Source: Cyclina sinensis
Lineage: Eukaryota > Mollusca > Bivalvia > Venerida > Veneridae
Assembly (NCBI GenBank): GCA_012932295.1
Contig: JAAONU010000001.1
Coordinates: 20,336,120 to 20,400,119, forward strand
Direction: 5' to 3'
DNA: 64,000 bases
The translations under genes and the position numbers were made by a program. The notes beneath the pieces are model-generated. The model was not told the origin of the DNA. It was given only the letters and a program-made list of their open reading frames with translations, and searched no databases. Below are positions 46,735-58,574 of this stretch, one piece after another; within the stretch, counting starts at the first letter, position 1, and every line of letters begins with the position of its first letter.

Positions 46735-46817
46735 AGACGATCCATTATGTGAAATATTGATCTAGGGTCGGCGTTAAACGCCTCACTTCGTCAAATATTT
46801 CACATAATGGATCGTCT
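46735..46817. repeat. Hairpin, ~26-bp arms
   Basis: AGACGATCCATTATGTGAAA onwards (46735-46760) is the reverse complement of 46791-46817 with one extra base. The loop holds GGGTCGGCGTTAAACGCC, itself partly self-complementary (GGCGTTAAACGCC). Confidence 0.82.
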
Positions 46818-48884
46818 TCGTTTTATATCTTTTACGTATTTGATGGTTTGGTAAAAATGTTCTTGCTTCGAATCTTTTTATCAATTACAAACTGAAGCAT
46901 GGTATCACATCACGAAAGCTGTCAAATTACACAAAAGTATATTTTTTTAGAATATTTTATGCGTGTAACTATTTCATTCATGTTGTAAATTTGTTATGAC
47001 ATGAATTCGTTTTCCTTTATTTTTTATGAAATATTTAGAGAAGAGATATAGAATTAAAAAGTTTATCTAACATTGTTTTGTACAATACAAGATATATTTG
47101 GAGTGAAATAAAATTCCGTCTTGTACAGAACGTGTTAAGTTACCTAATAATCACGTGAGTGTACATTATATTGCCAGGCCAAAAAATAGCCTTTATTTGT
47201 CTGCATTTGTACTTTTCATAGTTTTCTTAGACTAATGATATATTAACGATAAAAGTTTCGGCATTAAACGGGTATCATTGAACGCTCTTTACATGTTGTT
47301 CATTATCTTATACCTATTTTATCTGTACAATCATTTACCAAGTCACCATTCATTTTCGCACGCACGTGCGAACAACATTTCTTTACTTTTTGCTGTTTGG
47401 TGGCTGAGTGCATTATAAACTTGCTTTTCATTCTTTCTGATGAATTTCTAAGAGAAGACATGACACCACAACAGTACGATGGTGACATTTCGTCTATCAC
47501 ATTTCAAAGTTTGGTCGTGAAAGCTCATAAATAACACTTAGTGGAATACGACAGCAGACTTCAGAATTGCTATTGTTATACATTCCACTATTTCTTCATA
47601 TTACAACTTAGCTCTATAAGATGAATTTATTTTTGGAATAAAGCATTAAGCAAATAGGCCCGTCAAAGTCGACTTTAACTACTACTACTACTATGTACTC
47701 ATAAAAAATTATGTCCATATTATACAAATTAATATAAAAAACACAAATATTTAAATATTATGTTGTCATGATTTGGGTGTTGTTTTTGCAAAGTTTGTAA
47801 CATGGAAGAGAAGAGAATACAAATTTGACATTTCTGTATAATGTATTTAACAGTATTCTGTATAATAATCTTTGGACTCGTACACAGCTAGTAACAAAAT
47901 TGTTCAGTGGAGTCAGTGTGGGAATACCAGAAACTGGAAAAGACAGTAAGACAAATAAGATTGGGAATTATTATTCTAAGCCTTACTGAAAATGGGTTTT
48001 GTGATAACTTGTTTAGTCTCAACTTTCAAAATCAATGGAATCTTAAAGAATGCCAAAATCTTGTTATTTTTGAAGGACACCTTAACGTGTTTTTTGTTTT
48101 TGCTTTTAATGTTCACATGAAAGCGCTGTGATTATATTTTGATTTTTTGAAGAAACACAAAACCTTTTTCTTAAAAAGAAATGCTCACTGAATAGTCGTG
48201 TCGTATGGATATTAATGTCTGAATATATTATTGTCTGAAAGTCATTTAGAGACGTCTCACGTATTGATTTTCAATAATGTCTTGGTTTTCAGACAGTGAT
48301 TTACTCTTTTTTCATAAGGTCTTTTTATTCGAGGACAGTTTTTAAGTTCTGGTAAATTGCTGATACTTTTTCTTTTTTGTCAATAATTAAGGATTTTTTT
48401 CTTTTAAGAAAATATTACATATTTTGAATAAATATAGAATCATTTTAATTAACATAAGCATTATGATAATGACTATAATAAATGTTATCATTATTACTTT
48501 CTATTTTGGCTTCTTAGTGAAAAACAAATATGATTTTTATAATAATAATAATTCCTTAAACACTATAACTTCTCTTACGGCAAAAGGTACCCAGTCGTTT
48601 TCCTAAGAAACGAATTGAAATCGTTAAAATGCATTTTGTACAAACATATAGACATGGCTTTTATGTATCCTATGATCGAAAAAACGAGAGAGTAACGAAA
48701 TTTGTCAATAGAACACGGTGTGTTTTCAAAAGCATATGAAAAAAGAAACAAAGGGCAATAACTATAGTAAAATACGATGAAAATTCATTGCTTTACCCTC
48801 AAACTTTCTCAAATCCTTAAAGTGAAAAATCCCTGTGTACACACCCACGTTGATCAGCCGTGAAAAAAAATTCGAGCCGTTTTT
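46818..48884. other. No gene seen
   Basis: AT-rich. A minus frame at 47500-47303 (65 codons, MSPSYCCGVMSSLRNSSERM onwards) is slightly GC-richer and ends near a weak donor, but I do not recognise it. Confidence 0.45.
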
Positions 48885-49089
48885 AGCTCACCTGAGCACA
48901 ACGTGCTCATGATGAGCTATTGTGATCCCCCTGTGTCCGGCGTCTGTGCGTCGTCAACAATTACATAAAAATAATATCTCCTCTGAAACTCCTGACTGCA
49001 CATTAACCAAAGTTACACAGGAATGATTCTTGGGTGGTCCCCTTTCAAAGTTGTTCAAATGGTTCCGGTCTGTTGCATAAGTAGGTCAC

Positions 49090-50330
49090 AGGGCCAAAAA
49101 AGAAGTTTCAAAAATGCAAATTAAAAAAAAAAATCTTCTTGTCAGAATGTACAAGGCCCAGATCTTTGATATTTAGTATATGACATTATCTATAGGTCTT
49201 CTACCAAAGTTGTTCAAATTATGCCCCTAGTGCCAAAATTGGCTCCGCCCCAAGGGGTCATAGGTTTTCCTTAAATGTATATAGTAAAAACTTAAAAAAT
49301 TCTTCTCCTATGAAATGACAAAGGCTAGAGATTTGATATTTGGTATAATATTATGATATCATCTATAGGTCCTCTACCAGAGTTGTTCAAATTATGCTCC
49401 TAGTGCCAATATTGGCCCCGCCCCAGGGGGTCATAGGTTTTCCTTATATGTATATTGTAAAAAAATCTTCTCCTCTAAAATGACAAAGGCTAGAGATTTG
49501 ATATTTGGTATATGATATCATCTACAGGTCCCCTACGAAAGTTGTTCAAATTATGTCCCTAGTGCCAAAATTGGCCTCGCCCCAGGGGGGCAGGTTTTCC
49601 TTATATGTATATAGTAAAAACTTAAAAAATCTTCATCTCTGAAATGACAAAGGCTAAAGATTTGATATTTGGTATATGATATCATCTATAGGTCCTCTAC
49701 CAGAGTTGTTCAAATTATGCCCCTAGTGCCAAAATTGGCCCCGTCCCAGGTGGTCATAGGTTTTCCTTATATGTATATAGTAAAAACTTAAAAAAATCTA
49801 CTCCTTTGAAATGACAAAGCCTAAAATTTAGATATTTGGCATAGAGATTTGATATTTGGTATATGATATCATCTACAGGTCCTCTACGAAAGTTGTTCAA
49901 ATTATGCCCCTAGCCTTAAAATTGACCCCGCCCCAGGAGTCATAGGTTTTCCTTATATGTATATAGTAAAAACTTAAAAATCTACTCCTTTGAAATGACA
50001 AAGCCTAAAATTTAGATATTTGGCATGAAATATTGTCCAGTGAACCTGTTCCAAGTTTGTTTAAATTATATCCCTGTGGTTAAAATTGGGCCTGCCTGGG
50101 GGTCATAGATATTCTATTTGTGCATATAGTAAAATCATAAGAAAATTATCCTCTGAAGCTTCAAAGGCTAGAACTTAGATATTTGGCATGAAACATTGTG
50201 GACCTCTACAAACATTGTTCAAATTATTGCCTTAGTGTCAAAATTGGCCCTGCCCTTGGGGTCATTGGTTTTCTTTATATACATATAAAAAAGTGATATC
50301 TGAAACCGAGAAAGCTAGAGCTTAGATATT
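49090..50330 (+). repeat. Tandem array A inside the element, ~160-bp units
   Basis: GTTGTTCAAATTATGCCCCT recurs at 49209, 49382, 49541, 49705, 49892 and (diverged) near 50055 and 50214, in steps of about 159-187 bp. Each is followed by TTGGCCCCGCCCCAGG and GGTTTTCCTTATATGTATAT. Indels explain the uneven steps. Confidence 0.85.
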
Positions 50331-50409
50331 TAACATGAGACATTGTCTGGTGGAACTATATCAAGATTGTTTAAATTAAAGAGTGAGGTCACATTTGGCC
50401 CTGCCTTAG

Positions 50410-50780
50410 GAGACTTAGTGACCTACTTTTTTGTAATTTGATATACAGTTATGAAATTTGGATCATATGCACAGTTTCAGATGAAGACTTGAACTTTGAT
50501 GTTAAATGACCTAAATTTTGACCTGGTGACCTATTTTCTTGTTTTTTGATGTACAGCTATGAAATTTGGACCATTTGCACAGTTTCAGATGTAGCATTGA
50601 GCGTTGATGTTAGATGACCTAGATTCTCACCTAGTGACCTATTTTCTTGCTTTTTTATCTACAGCTATGAAATTCGAACCCTGTGCACAGTTTCAGGTGT
50701 CGAAATTGAACTCTGACATTAGATGACATTTTAACCTAGTGACCTCCTTTTTATTGTTTGATGTACAGGTTTGAAATTCG
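50410..50780 (+). repeat. Tandem array B inside the element, ~108-bp units
   Basis: GTGACCTAYTTTYTTG recurs at about 50420, 50528, 50636 and 50741 (steps 108, 108, 105), with ACAGYTATGAAATTTGGACC and GCACAGTTTCAGATG in each unit. Confidence 0.85.
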
Positions 50781-50898
50781 GACCATATATATAGTAAAAA
50801 TTGTTCAAATTCTTGTAATAAACACCAGCCTTGTCCGTTTTCACACAAATGACAGTCTGTCCTCAGGTGAGCGCTCTGGGGCCAATGCCCCTCTTGTT

Positions 50899-53393
50899 TA
50901 AATTTTAAGCAAATATTTCAAATATTAATGAGGGGGCCGATACCAAGTACAGATGTACTGTCTGTAGTTACAGACGTAAATACGATGGACAGACAGACGT
51001 ACACACATGAACAACTCTTTATGCTTTCCACAGAGTTTAAGCGTATAAACAAAGCAACAACAACAAGAGTGAATTGTTCAAAGACGACAAGTAAAAAAGT
51101 GTTCATCATAAAACTTTAAAATAAACCAGGGAAGTTTAAATTTCACTATCATTTGATACAATTGTATTATTCTTACAGAGTATCAATTCTTCGGAAGTTA
51201 AGTTTTTGCTTTTTCTTGCTGTGCATATCTATTTTACAGTAAGGAGTTTAAATCAACTGAACAGTATAGATTAAACATAGATATTACAAACAGTTGGCAT
51301 TTTAAACTTAAAGATTGCTAAACAAAAACTTGAAGGGAAGTACCCTGACAATATCAGAGAATTATAAAATAAAACTGAAAACAAAAATTCTTTCAAAATG
51401 AAATGAATCAGTTAATGCGTCTTGTAAAAGTCTTCTTAAACCATTTGCAAAATATCATATACAAAATTTTATTCATATATGATATAATATGATCTAAGGT
51501 GCATACTTTCTTAAAAGTATAAGTTATAATCCCTTGTATCGATCTAACACTCAACATTTAGGAAAATCTTCGAAATCAATACCAAGCTAAAATCAGACTT
51601 AGTTCGATTGTAGCATCTTTAATACATTTATAACAAGGAATATCTGTTACTTAAACGTCTTACTCTATATGAAAAATGATATACTTCGTGTATAGACAAG
51701 AAAGCGTTCAGATTGAGCTGTAAGAGTTTATTTTTTTGTGAAACTGTGACACATTTAAGAGGACATAAAACAAAACGGTAAGGCTGTAAAAGTAGCAAGC
51801 CAGTTATAAGAATAAAAAAGCCATTAACGATTTATCAGTAATGAAGACTGAACTTTGAAACAACCTCAGAGAGAGTTGTAAGGATTCTTTCTAACCAGAC
51901 AGCGATGTTTCTATCACAAGGATACAATGTGTCATATGCATCGTTTTATACATTAAAAAGAAGTAAAACATGTAAAATAAATCACAGGTTTCGTATAAAC
52001 AATCCTTTTCTTTTATGTTTGCGAGGAATCTTCATACTGCAGTTTCATGTTTTTAAGCAATTAATGTTTAATTCACAACAAAGAAGTATTTAATGAATAA
52101 AAATTACAAGCCGACTCTTGATATAGCCTGAATTAAGCCTACTTTGCCAGTTGAACCATATCAGCGCTAGCTCATTATGATTTTTTAAGACATATTGTCT
52201 CTTTTATACAACATGATAACTTAATTTACTGGCCTACAGTAAAAGTGTCATATATCAAATTAAAAGACATTTGTTAGTAGCTTAACAGGAATGGAACTCC
52301 GGACTAAGACTTTTATGTTTATTATCGAAAGTCTATTTTTCTAGATTTCATGGATGCTTTCATATTAATCCAGAGTGCGTTTGTTGATGACAGTGCTTAG
52401 ACATGGTCACCTTTTGCATACAGAAGATAATAAACGACATAGGAAAATTGTTGCAGGACCTACAATTGCTTTGACTGCATCAAATTGACAAACACTGCAA
52501 AATCATGGTACTATAGCTGTTCTTTTGAAATTATTGAATATTTATATTGTTGTAACCATATGTCAACAAAAGGGAGCTCAAACCTGTTCTCTTGGACATT
52601 TTTTTAATTTGTTCATTTATTTTAAATATCACAAAACAATCCATTGTTATTGGAGAAGTCATCACACCTGTCAGTAGTCCATTTTTGCCATTTGAACTTA
52701 TTATAAGTTAAACCTCAAGATTTGAAGCGTAATATCTTTAGAACCAGTTTCCAATAATCTCGGTGCAAAATACAAATTCGAATAAACGAAAAATTAACGT
52801 CACATATTGCCATACTTCACTTCTAAATGACTTTTTAGAGCATTCTGATGAACCTCGCTTATGCTTCATTTTTTTTAAAAAAAGCTTACTTATGTCCAAT
52901 AGTCAGAAAATCATTACCCATTTCATTAGAGGCTCCATTTTTATGAATGACACAATGACGATTAACCATTGAAAAGGGGAAACAAACGTGCAGTATGATC
53001 AATGGTTATTTGATACGCAATATATATTCAAACTTGAAACAGTGTTCTAAACATTCTTCACACAGCAACAGAGGTTTTGAACTTTTCAAATGAATCAGAA
53101 AAGGCACTTAAATTTCAAGTTTGAAATTTATACTTCTTCAATGAAGATCAACTATCAGAATTAATGATAGATATTTTCCCTTTTCTTCTTTTCAGTCTTG
53201 CAGAATGCAATCTGATTAAAGTCAGCTTCTAAATAACACTCTGCTTTTATGATCTGAACGTCACCAAAGGTCACCAAAAGGTTACCTTCTCATTACCTTT
53301 CAATCAGCCAATCATTGCCTAGTTTCCAAGTTCTTGAAGGTAAATCAGTTTCTATTTTTTACCGTTTGAATGCATGTGAAAAATGTGTTGTGT
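50899..53393. other. No gene seen
   Basis: AT-rich sequence with short chance ORFs. Confidence 0.55.
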
Positions 53394-53413
53394 TATATAT
53401 ATATACACACACA
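53394..53413. repeat. Microsatellite (TA)n(CA)n
   Basis: TA units pass directly into CA units, adjoining the 61-bp duplication. Confidence 0.9.
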
Positions 53414-53531
53414 CTCTTCAGTTAGGAGGTACTCCATAACACCATGTCCTTCAGTCTGTCCTGATTTATACACACTCTTCAGCTAGGAGGTACTTCAGTA
53501 ACACCATGTCATTCAGTCTGTCCTGTATTTC
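53411..53531 (+). repeat. Two 61-bp tandem units
   Basis: ACACTCTTCAGYTAGGAGGT onwards at 53411-53471 and 53472-53531, few differences. Confidence 0.9.
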
Positions 53532-53980
53532 CTTTCCATTATGTCTCACCCTTCTCCGTCTATAATGAAATGTGTTGCATATGTCTACGTACAGAACTGG
53601 AGCTGCTTAAGTCTTGTAAAAAGAAGCTGGTAGTCAGGTGCTCAAACACTATTACTAGAAAATAAGAATAAACATAATGCACCTATCAGTGTTTTGCCAC
53701 AGGGATGTGGTTGGGGTGTGGCGGGCTGAATCCCGAAATACTGAAAATCCAGATTATCAAGGAGATATAATTGAATGAGTCGCCCTCAGATCTAACCGTA
53801 ATCGTTGCTTCAATGAGATTGTGCAGAATGTAGTTTTATTTCGTTTGCTTAAAGAAACATATCAGACGTCAACAACTAGACATATGCAACTCGATTTATC
53901 TAGATATGCACTTCAGTTTGATTGCTGATCGTATCTGAGCTTGACACTGAAACACCACTGAAGGCACCTTACATTGTCAG

Positions 53981-54150
53981 ATGTTGAGTATATATTCACA
54001 AACTCTCATGTTTATAAAATTGAATGTCGTACTGAGTCCAGATCGGCGCTGTCTTTTTCAGAAAAAAATGACATAAAACACGTACAGAAAAAGTCTACGT
54101 CCACTAATGTTTATTATATAGGCGAGGAAACGAACAAATTAACCTACAAG
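53981..54150 (+). CDS. Exon-like segment, unknown gene
   Basis: A TTACATTGTCAG acceptor ends at 53980 and an AAG|GTACAT donor begins at 54151. The 170 bp between are open in one frame (entering with two bases of a split codon, leaving in phase 0): VEYIFTNSHVYKIECRTESR, then SALSFSEKNDIKHVQKKS and TNVYYIGEETNKLTYK. The residue mix is balanced and hydrophilic, unlike the leucine/phenylalanine-rich chance ORFs around. I recognise no domain. The donor is acceptable but not strong. No partner exon was found within several kb. Confidence 0.35.
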
Positions 54151-55506
54151 GTACATTGATTCTGTCCAATTTCATTTGCATTTATATAATTGTACAGGCC
54201 CAAGGGCCTTATTCTCATAAATATAATATTTATTGGACATTTCAATACTGTTCTTGGAGAAAAACTATTAATCAGTCACGATCTGTCTCGGAAAAAAGAC
54301 CAAGACGATTTTAATGTATAGCTATATAAGTTTATCTGATATGAGAAGATAAACAAAAACACCACAGCACTAAGCAATATACGGTCTGAATGATATACGT
54401 CAACTGCAAACTATGTTACTTTGCGGTAAATTCGACTTAAAGACAGACAGTCACATTAACAGAGACAAAACATTACATGGCAATTTGAGAGTATTACTAA
54501 GTATTCAATTACTGTATGACTCGAATTTAGAATTACTCACTAGGTGCATAAAATGACAGAATGTTTTGATAATCCACCTTTAAACATAACTGCATACCAA
54601 TAAGAACAAATACCAGACATAATGGCTATAAGAAAAGTCAAAATAAGTTCTTGCTCAACAACTAAATTTCAAATGAACAAGTACAAACTAACGTTTTTCA
54701 AATTTCATGAGGTGTTACTCTAGATCTTTACATAAACAGTCTTCACTTCGTAAAATCTTCTTTATCTTAATTTCTTCTGTTTTTCTCTCATCGTAATACA
54801 CATGCCTTGATCATTAGGCTACTTGATAAATCTGATTTATGACAAATTTAAAACAATATCTTAGATGTGCTTCTTCTTTCGCATTATTATCCAAACAGGA
54901 CATTGATTTATATCGGGTATTTCTAACACTGGTCTGGGTAAAAATGAAATCTTTTACATTCAGTTACATTTATTATGATGTTCAGATTTGTTCTTCTAGT
55001 AATGGACCTTTTTTTGTTCTTTCTACTCTTAAACTGTAGCGTTTACTGTAAGAAGTCATCAAACCACTGAAATTGCATTGGCTAATTTTGATTATTATAA
55101 AAATTTAAGTGGTCAGACTTTCCCTATCCTGTAAACATGTTTGCACATTTTTCTCTTGGGAATGCAGAAAATAGTCTAACGACAGGTAGATAGAAATATT
55201 TTCATTTATTTTTCAGAAGTAAAATCCGTTTGCTTAAAACATGCATTTGTTTTCAAAAAATGAAGACAATACAAACTGAAGTAATCAAGTATATCTAGGC
55301 AAACTATATTCTCAATGTAGATTTGCCCAAGCATTTATTCAATAGAGCTGTTTTCAACTTAAAACATAAAAGCAATCGTGCGCGACTTACACCTCTTGTA
55401 GTGAAACCTCTATTATATAAAAGAAATTATTTAATGTGAATCTATGTGAGTTCTCAGACAAAATGTCAACATTTCATTTATATTAATTGATTTTCCAGAT
55501 TTGAAA
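54151..55506. other. No gene seen
   Basis: AT-rich; the 66-codon ORF at 54839-55039 has no motif. Confidence 0.5.
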
Positions 55507-56015
55507 GAACGGCTGCAAAGACGCAGTTGCATAAATATTATTTTTAACAATAATTTTCTATGTTTTTATCACAAGAACATCAATTTCAACTTTTGCCAAG
55601 TGTTTGGTAATAAAGCTTAAATTTTTTTTATATTAAATTTTTATATTTTTGTTGTGTAGTAATCTTTAAATTCATGTCTTATGTTATGGGCATCTGTAAG
55701 CAGGTAGTTTCAAATGAAGCTATAAAATAAAACGGATATGTTGTCAAAGAAACAGCTTTTATTTGGACAAAATTAATCAACGAATCGCATGTCCAAAGAC
55801 AGCATTTGGTTCTCGAAATCATCTATGAGTGAAAATGTGTGGTATTCAATTTCTTTAAAATATATTGCAAAAGAATTTATTTTAATGTACACAATGACTG
55901 AAACGATATTTATAAAACTTAAGGATCTGTTGATTGTTACGATAATTTTCAGCATCTGATGTTGAAAGACAGATTTTGTAAAAGAACATATAAATACATT
56001 GAGAAGCTGAAACAT
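55507..56015. repeat. Duplicated segment, copy 1
   Basis: Collinear with 62279-63030 from GAACGGCTGCAAAGACG through CATCAACGAATCGCATGTCC-type blocks to CATTGA(G/T)AAGCTGAA, at moderate identity with small indels. The minus-strand frame 56051-55773 (92 codons) retains LDMRFVD and FKEIEYHTFSL. The other copy reads LDMRFVDEF and YKEIDHQTFSL, so a formerly coding or repeat-encoded segment is possible. Confidence 0.7.
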
Positions 56016-57696
56016 TTCCCTTTTTTGTTTCAGCGAGCACTTGTTTAACACTGCTAGCAGAAAATTATGAAGTTAAGTAAGTAAGCCACATATATTAGTA
56101 TTGCTTTGTCACTACAGACCTCTGTTTTAAGTCTGGATATATATGATCATTGTTTTATACTTGCGTATTTAAATTTGAAAGCGACGTTAGTAAACGATAT
56201 TTAGATAAAATGATAAAGTCTCTTCAATGCAATTTGGTCAATTTTAGTTAATTTAAAACTGCATGTTGACATTGTTTTAGCCATTTACCATACGCAATTC
56301 GCCATTTCGCCATTCATTAACCTTCCATTACAGGCTGACTGTCGACCCACAAAAGTCCTTTCCAATGGATATCGATAAATCATTTTCATGCAAAGTTTTA
56401 TAAAGACAATATTGCTTGTTTTGGTTAATATCGTGAATTTTTTTTCACAGAATGAACACCAAAAGTATTATTTTCATGAACGGTGAAGCCACGAGTGAAA
56501 ATGACATCTTTTGGTTCGCAACTGTAATAAACGAGAACTTTCGTCGAAACCAACAATTTTGACACGTGACCTATAACTTGCTTACAGCTGGTCTGACTGA
56601 GTCATATACGCATTTCGACGAGTTCTTTGAAGTGATCCTTGTACGTTCATAAAATAAAATCAATAGTTGGCTTTGTATAAACGTCAAGCCAATTACGTCC
56701 TCATTTATGACTGTTTTATTTTACAAATACTTTTTTTCAAATCATCATTTTGGCTTGAACTATTGACAGTACGACATCTGAAATCTCCGCCCACATATCA
56801 CCGAGAACTTAGATCACGCGATGTTGTAATCAAGTATAATAAGTTACTTATTTTTTACATACCATAGAACAATAAGTATATATATTATACATTTAAACAC
56901 GTGTTAATAATATGATTGGCCGAGAAGACAGTTAATTCTAGTACACTATTGACAGGCATGAAAGACGTGAAACTAGCTTACAAAGTTATGTATATAATAG
57001 TTATTAGTCATATGTCAAATATTATTAAATTTATAGCAAACGTAGCGTAGACGTGGCCGCGATAAGTTCAATAAAATTTAGATATTTGAACAATAACTAG
57101 CACTATAAGTCAGATTTAGTCACGTGCGTATGTCGACTATCTTACCCGACCCATAAATTTATTTGATAGTTTGACTATGTTTGAAATATCTGTATCAAAA
57201 GAAGTGCACATGGAAACGCTCAAATACAACAGATAAACTTGTGAAGTTCAACGTAGCTATTATATAGAAACACGTTCATCTGATGTTTTTGTTGCTATTC
57301 GAACGTATAGATTAAGCTTCTTCTTTGTGACTATGGATGGATTCTGTTCCAAAACAATAATTATGAAATTTAAGTGGACGCTCCAGTTTTCTTCTGTTAC
57401 ATGACTCATAATTATTGAATTTCTAATGGGTCCAAATCTGACCATGTGTATGTGATATAGAAAGAAGTATTCATCTCGAAAGAAAAGTTGCTATAAATAA
57501 TTATTACTCTTATCACGTTGCGTAAGTCTTTTCTAATACCTTAGGAATTTCAACCATATACAAAATTTCACGTCTGAATTTAATATCTGTTTCTATCCCA
57601 ATTATTGCTAAAACTCCTAAGTCAGTGTTATTTATCTATCAAGTTAGGTACTTAAACACATAACAGTATGATTATATCTGGCAATGTGATATTTAC
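56016..57696. other. No gene seen
   Basis: AT-rich sequence. The 61-codon minus ORF 57445-57260 (VRFGPIRNSIIMSHVTEENW onwards) is downstream of the exon-like segment on the same strand but is not joined to it by clear splice signals. Confidence 0.45.
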
Positions 57697-57903
57697 CTCG
57701 GTATTTGGTGCTCCGTGTATAGACTGTAGCACATTGTCAGGTCGATAAACTAGGATATTAACCTCATCATACCAATACTGTATAATATTTCGATCATGAA
57801 TATCTAAGTATGACATATTTTCCTCGACAACTGATAAAATTGTCCACCAATTAGAATACTGCCGAAACTGGTGCAATTTCTTGAATGTATAAAACACACC
57901 AGT
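57697..57903 (-). CDS. Exon-like segment, phase 0-0, 69 codons, unknown gene
   Basis: On the minus strand GATTTATAG is followed by exactly 207 open bases, then CCGAG|GTAAAT. The 69 codons read TGVFYTFKKLHQFRQYSNWW, then TILSVVEENMSYLDIHDRNI, then IQYWYDEVNILVYRPDNVLQ and SIHGAPNTE. Both borders fall between codons. The peptide is rich in tryptophan, tyrosine and charged residues and has none of the bias of neighbouring chance ORFs. The mix resembles an enzyme or extracellular domain, but I cannot name a family. No neighbouring exon was found. This is the best candidate for real host coding sequence in the window. Confidence 0.45.
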
Positions 57904-58560
57904 CTATAAATCAAAAGTCAACTTTTCTCAAAAGCGTACATAATATCTTTTCCCGGTTTAAATACATTTGTTTTCAATCATATCTATTAATCCAATGAGA
58001 CGAATACTGCAAGTTTATGCCAAAATTAAAATGAAAATCAATGATACTCATAACACTAAAAAAATCTACATTTCATACTTAAAAAATATCTTTCATTTGT
58101 TTTATTGTGATTTCAGAACAAGTAGTTGCGAGTTTGAATCAAGAAAAGCTGGTATCCCTTCGCTTATACAGTGAACGGTTACTATTTGCTACAAATGTAT
58201 CTTAATTTGTCTTCTGAATTTAGACTCTTGCTTCTATTGCAATTTCTTTTCAAAATATCTGCTTTAAAAAGATTTAATCGAAGTGCGTATTATTAAAGCC
58301 GATATTTTAAATAATCAATACATGTATATAAAAATGTGTATATACCTTTAAATTTATTTATTCTCTGATTTATAAGTATCCTAACTGCTCAAAAAATGCT
58401 TATGGAAAGCCATGGCTGTCCGATAGGGACGGAATATAAATCTTTGAGTCATACGAACGATATTTGGAGTCAAATTGACAGTACTTGAAATGAGAATAAA
58501 AACTATTAGACTGAAAAAATGTTTACATACGGTCAGACTTTCAAATGCAGAGTGGCGTTG
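57904..58560. other. No gene seen
   Basis: AT-rich stretch upstream (in minus-strand sense) of the exon-like segment. Confidence 0.5.
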
Positions 58561-58574
58561 ACTTTATATTATAC

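Larger units (their letters stand above)
48885..50898 (+). mobile_element. 2-kb element with subterminal inverted repeats, Helentron-like
   Basis: The 5' end TTTTTAGCTCACCTGAGCAC contains GCTCACCTGAG (48886-48896), whose reverse complement CTCAGGTGAGC lies at 50862-50872, 26 bp before the 3' end CCCCTCTTGTT. Just before that end is a small hairpin, GGGG-CCAATG-CCCC (50879-50892). The inside is non-coding and made of two tandem families. I recall AGCTCACCTGAGC...AGGTGAGC...CCTCTTG elements as abundant in bivalves. Subterminal inverted repeats, a 3' hairpin and internal tandem repeats are the published hallmarks of non-autonomous Helentrons (HINEs). Ends and insertion site are not proven. Confidence 0.6.

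Noticed and set aside
57260..57445. 61-codon minus ORF as a downstream exon of the 57697-57903 segment
   Set aside because: No acceptor leads into its frame with matching phase, and the frame that does follow an AG soon stops.
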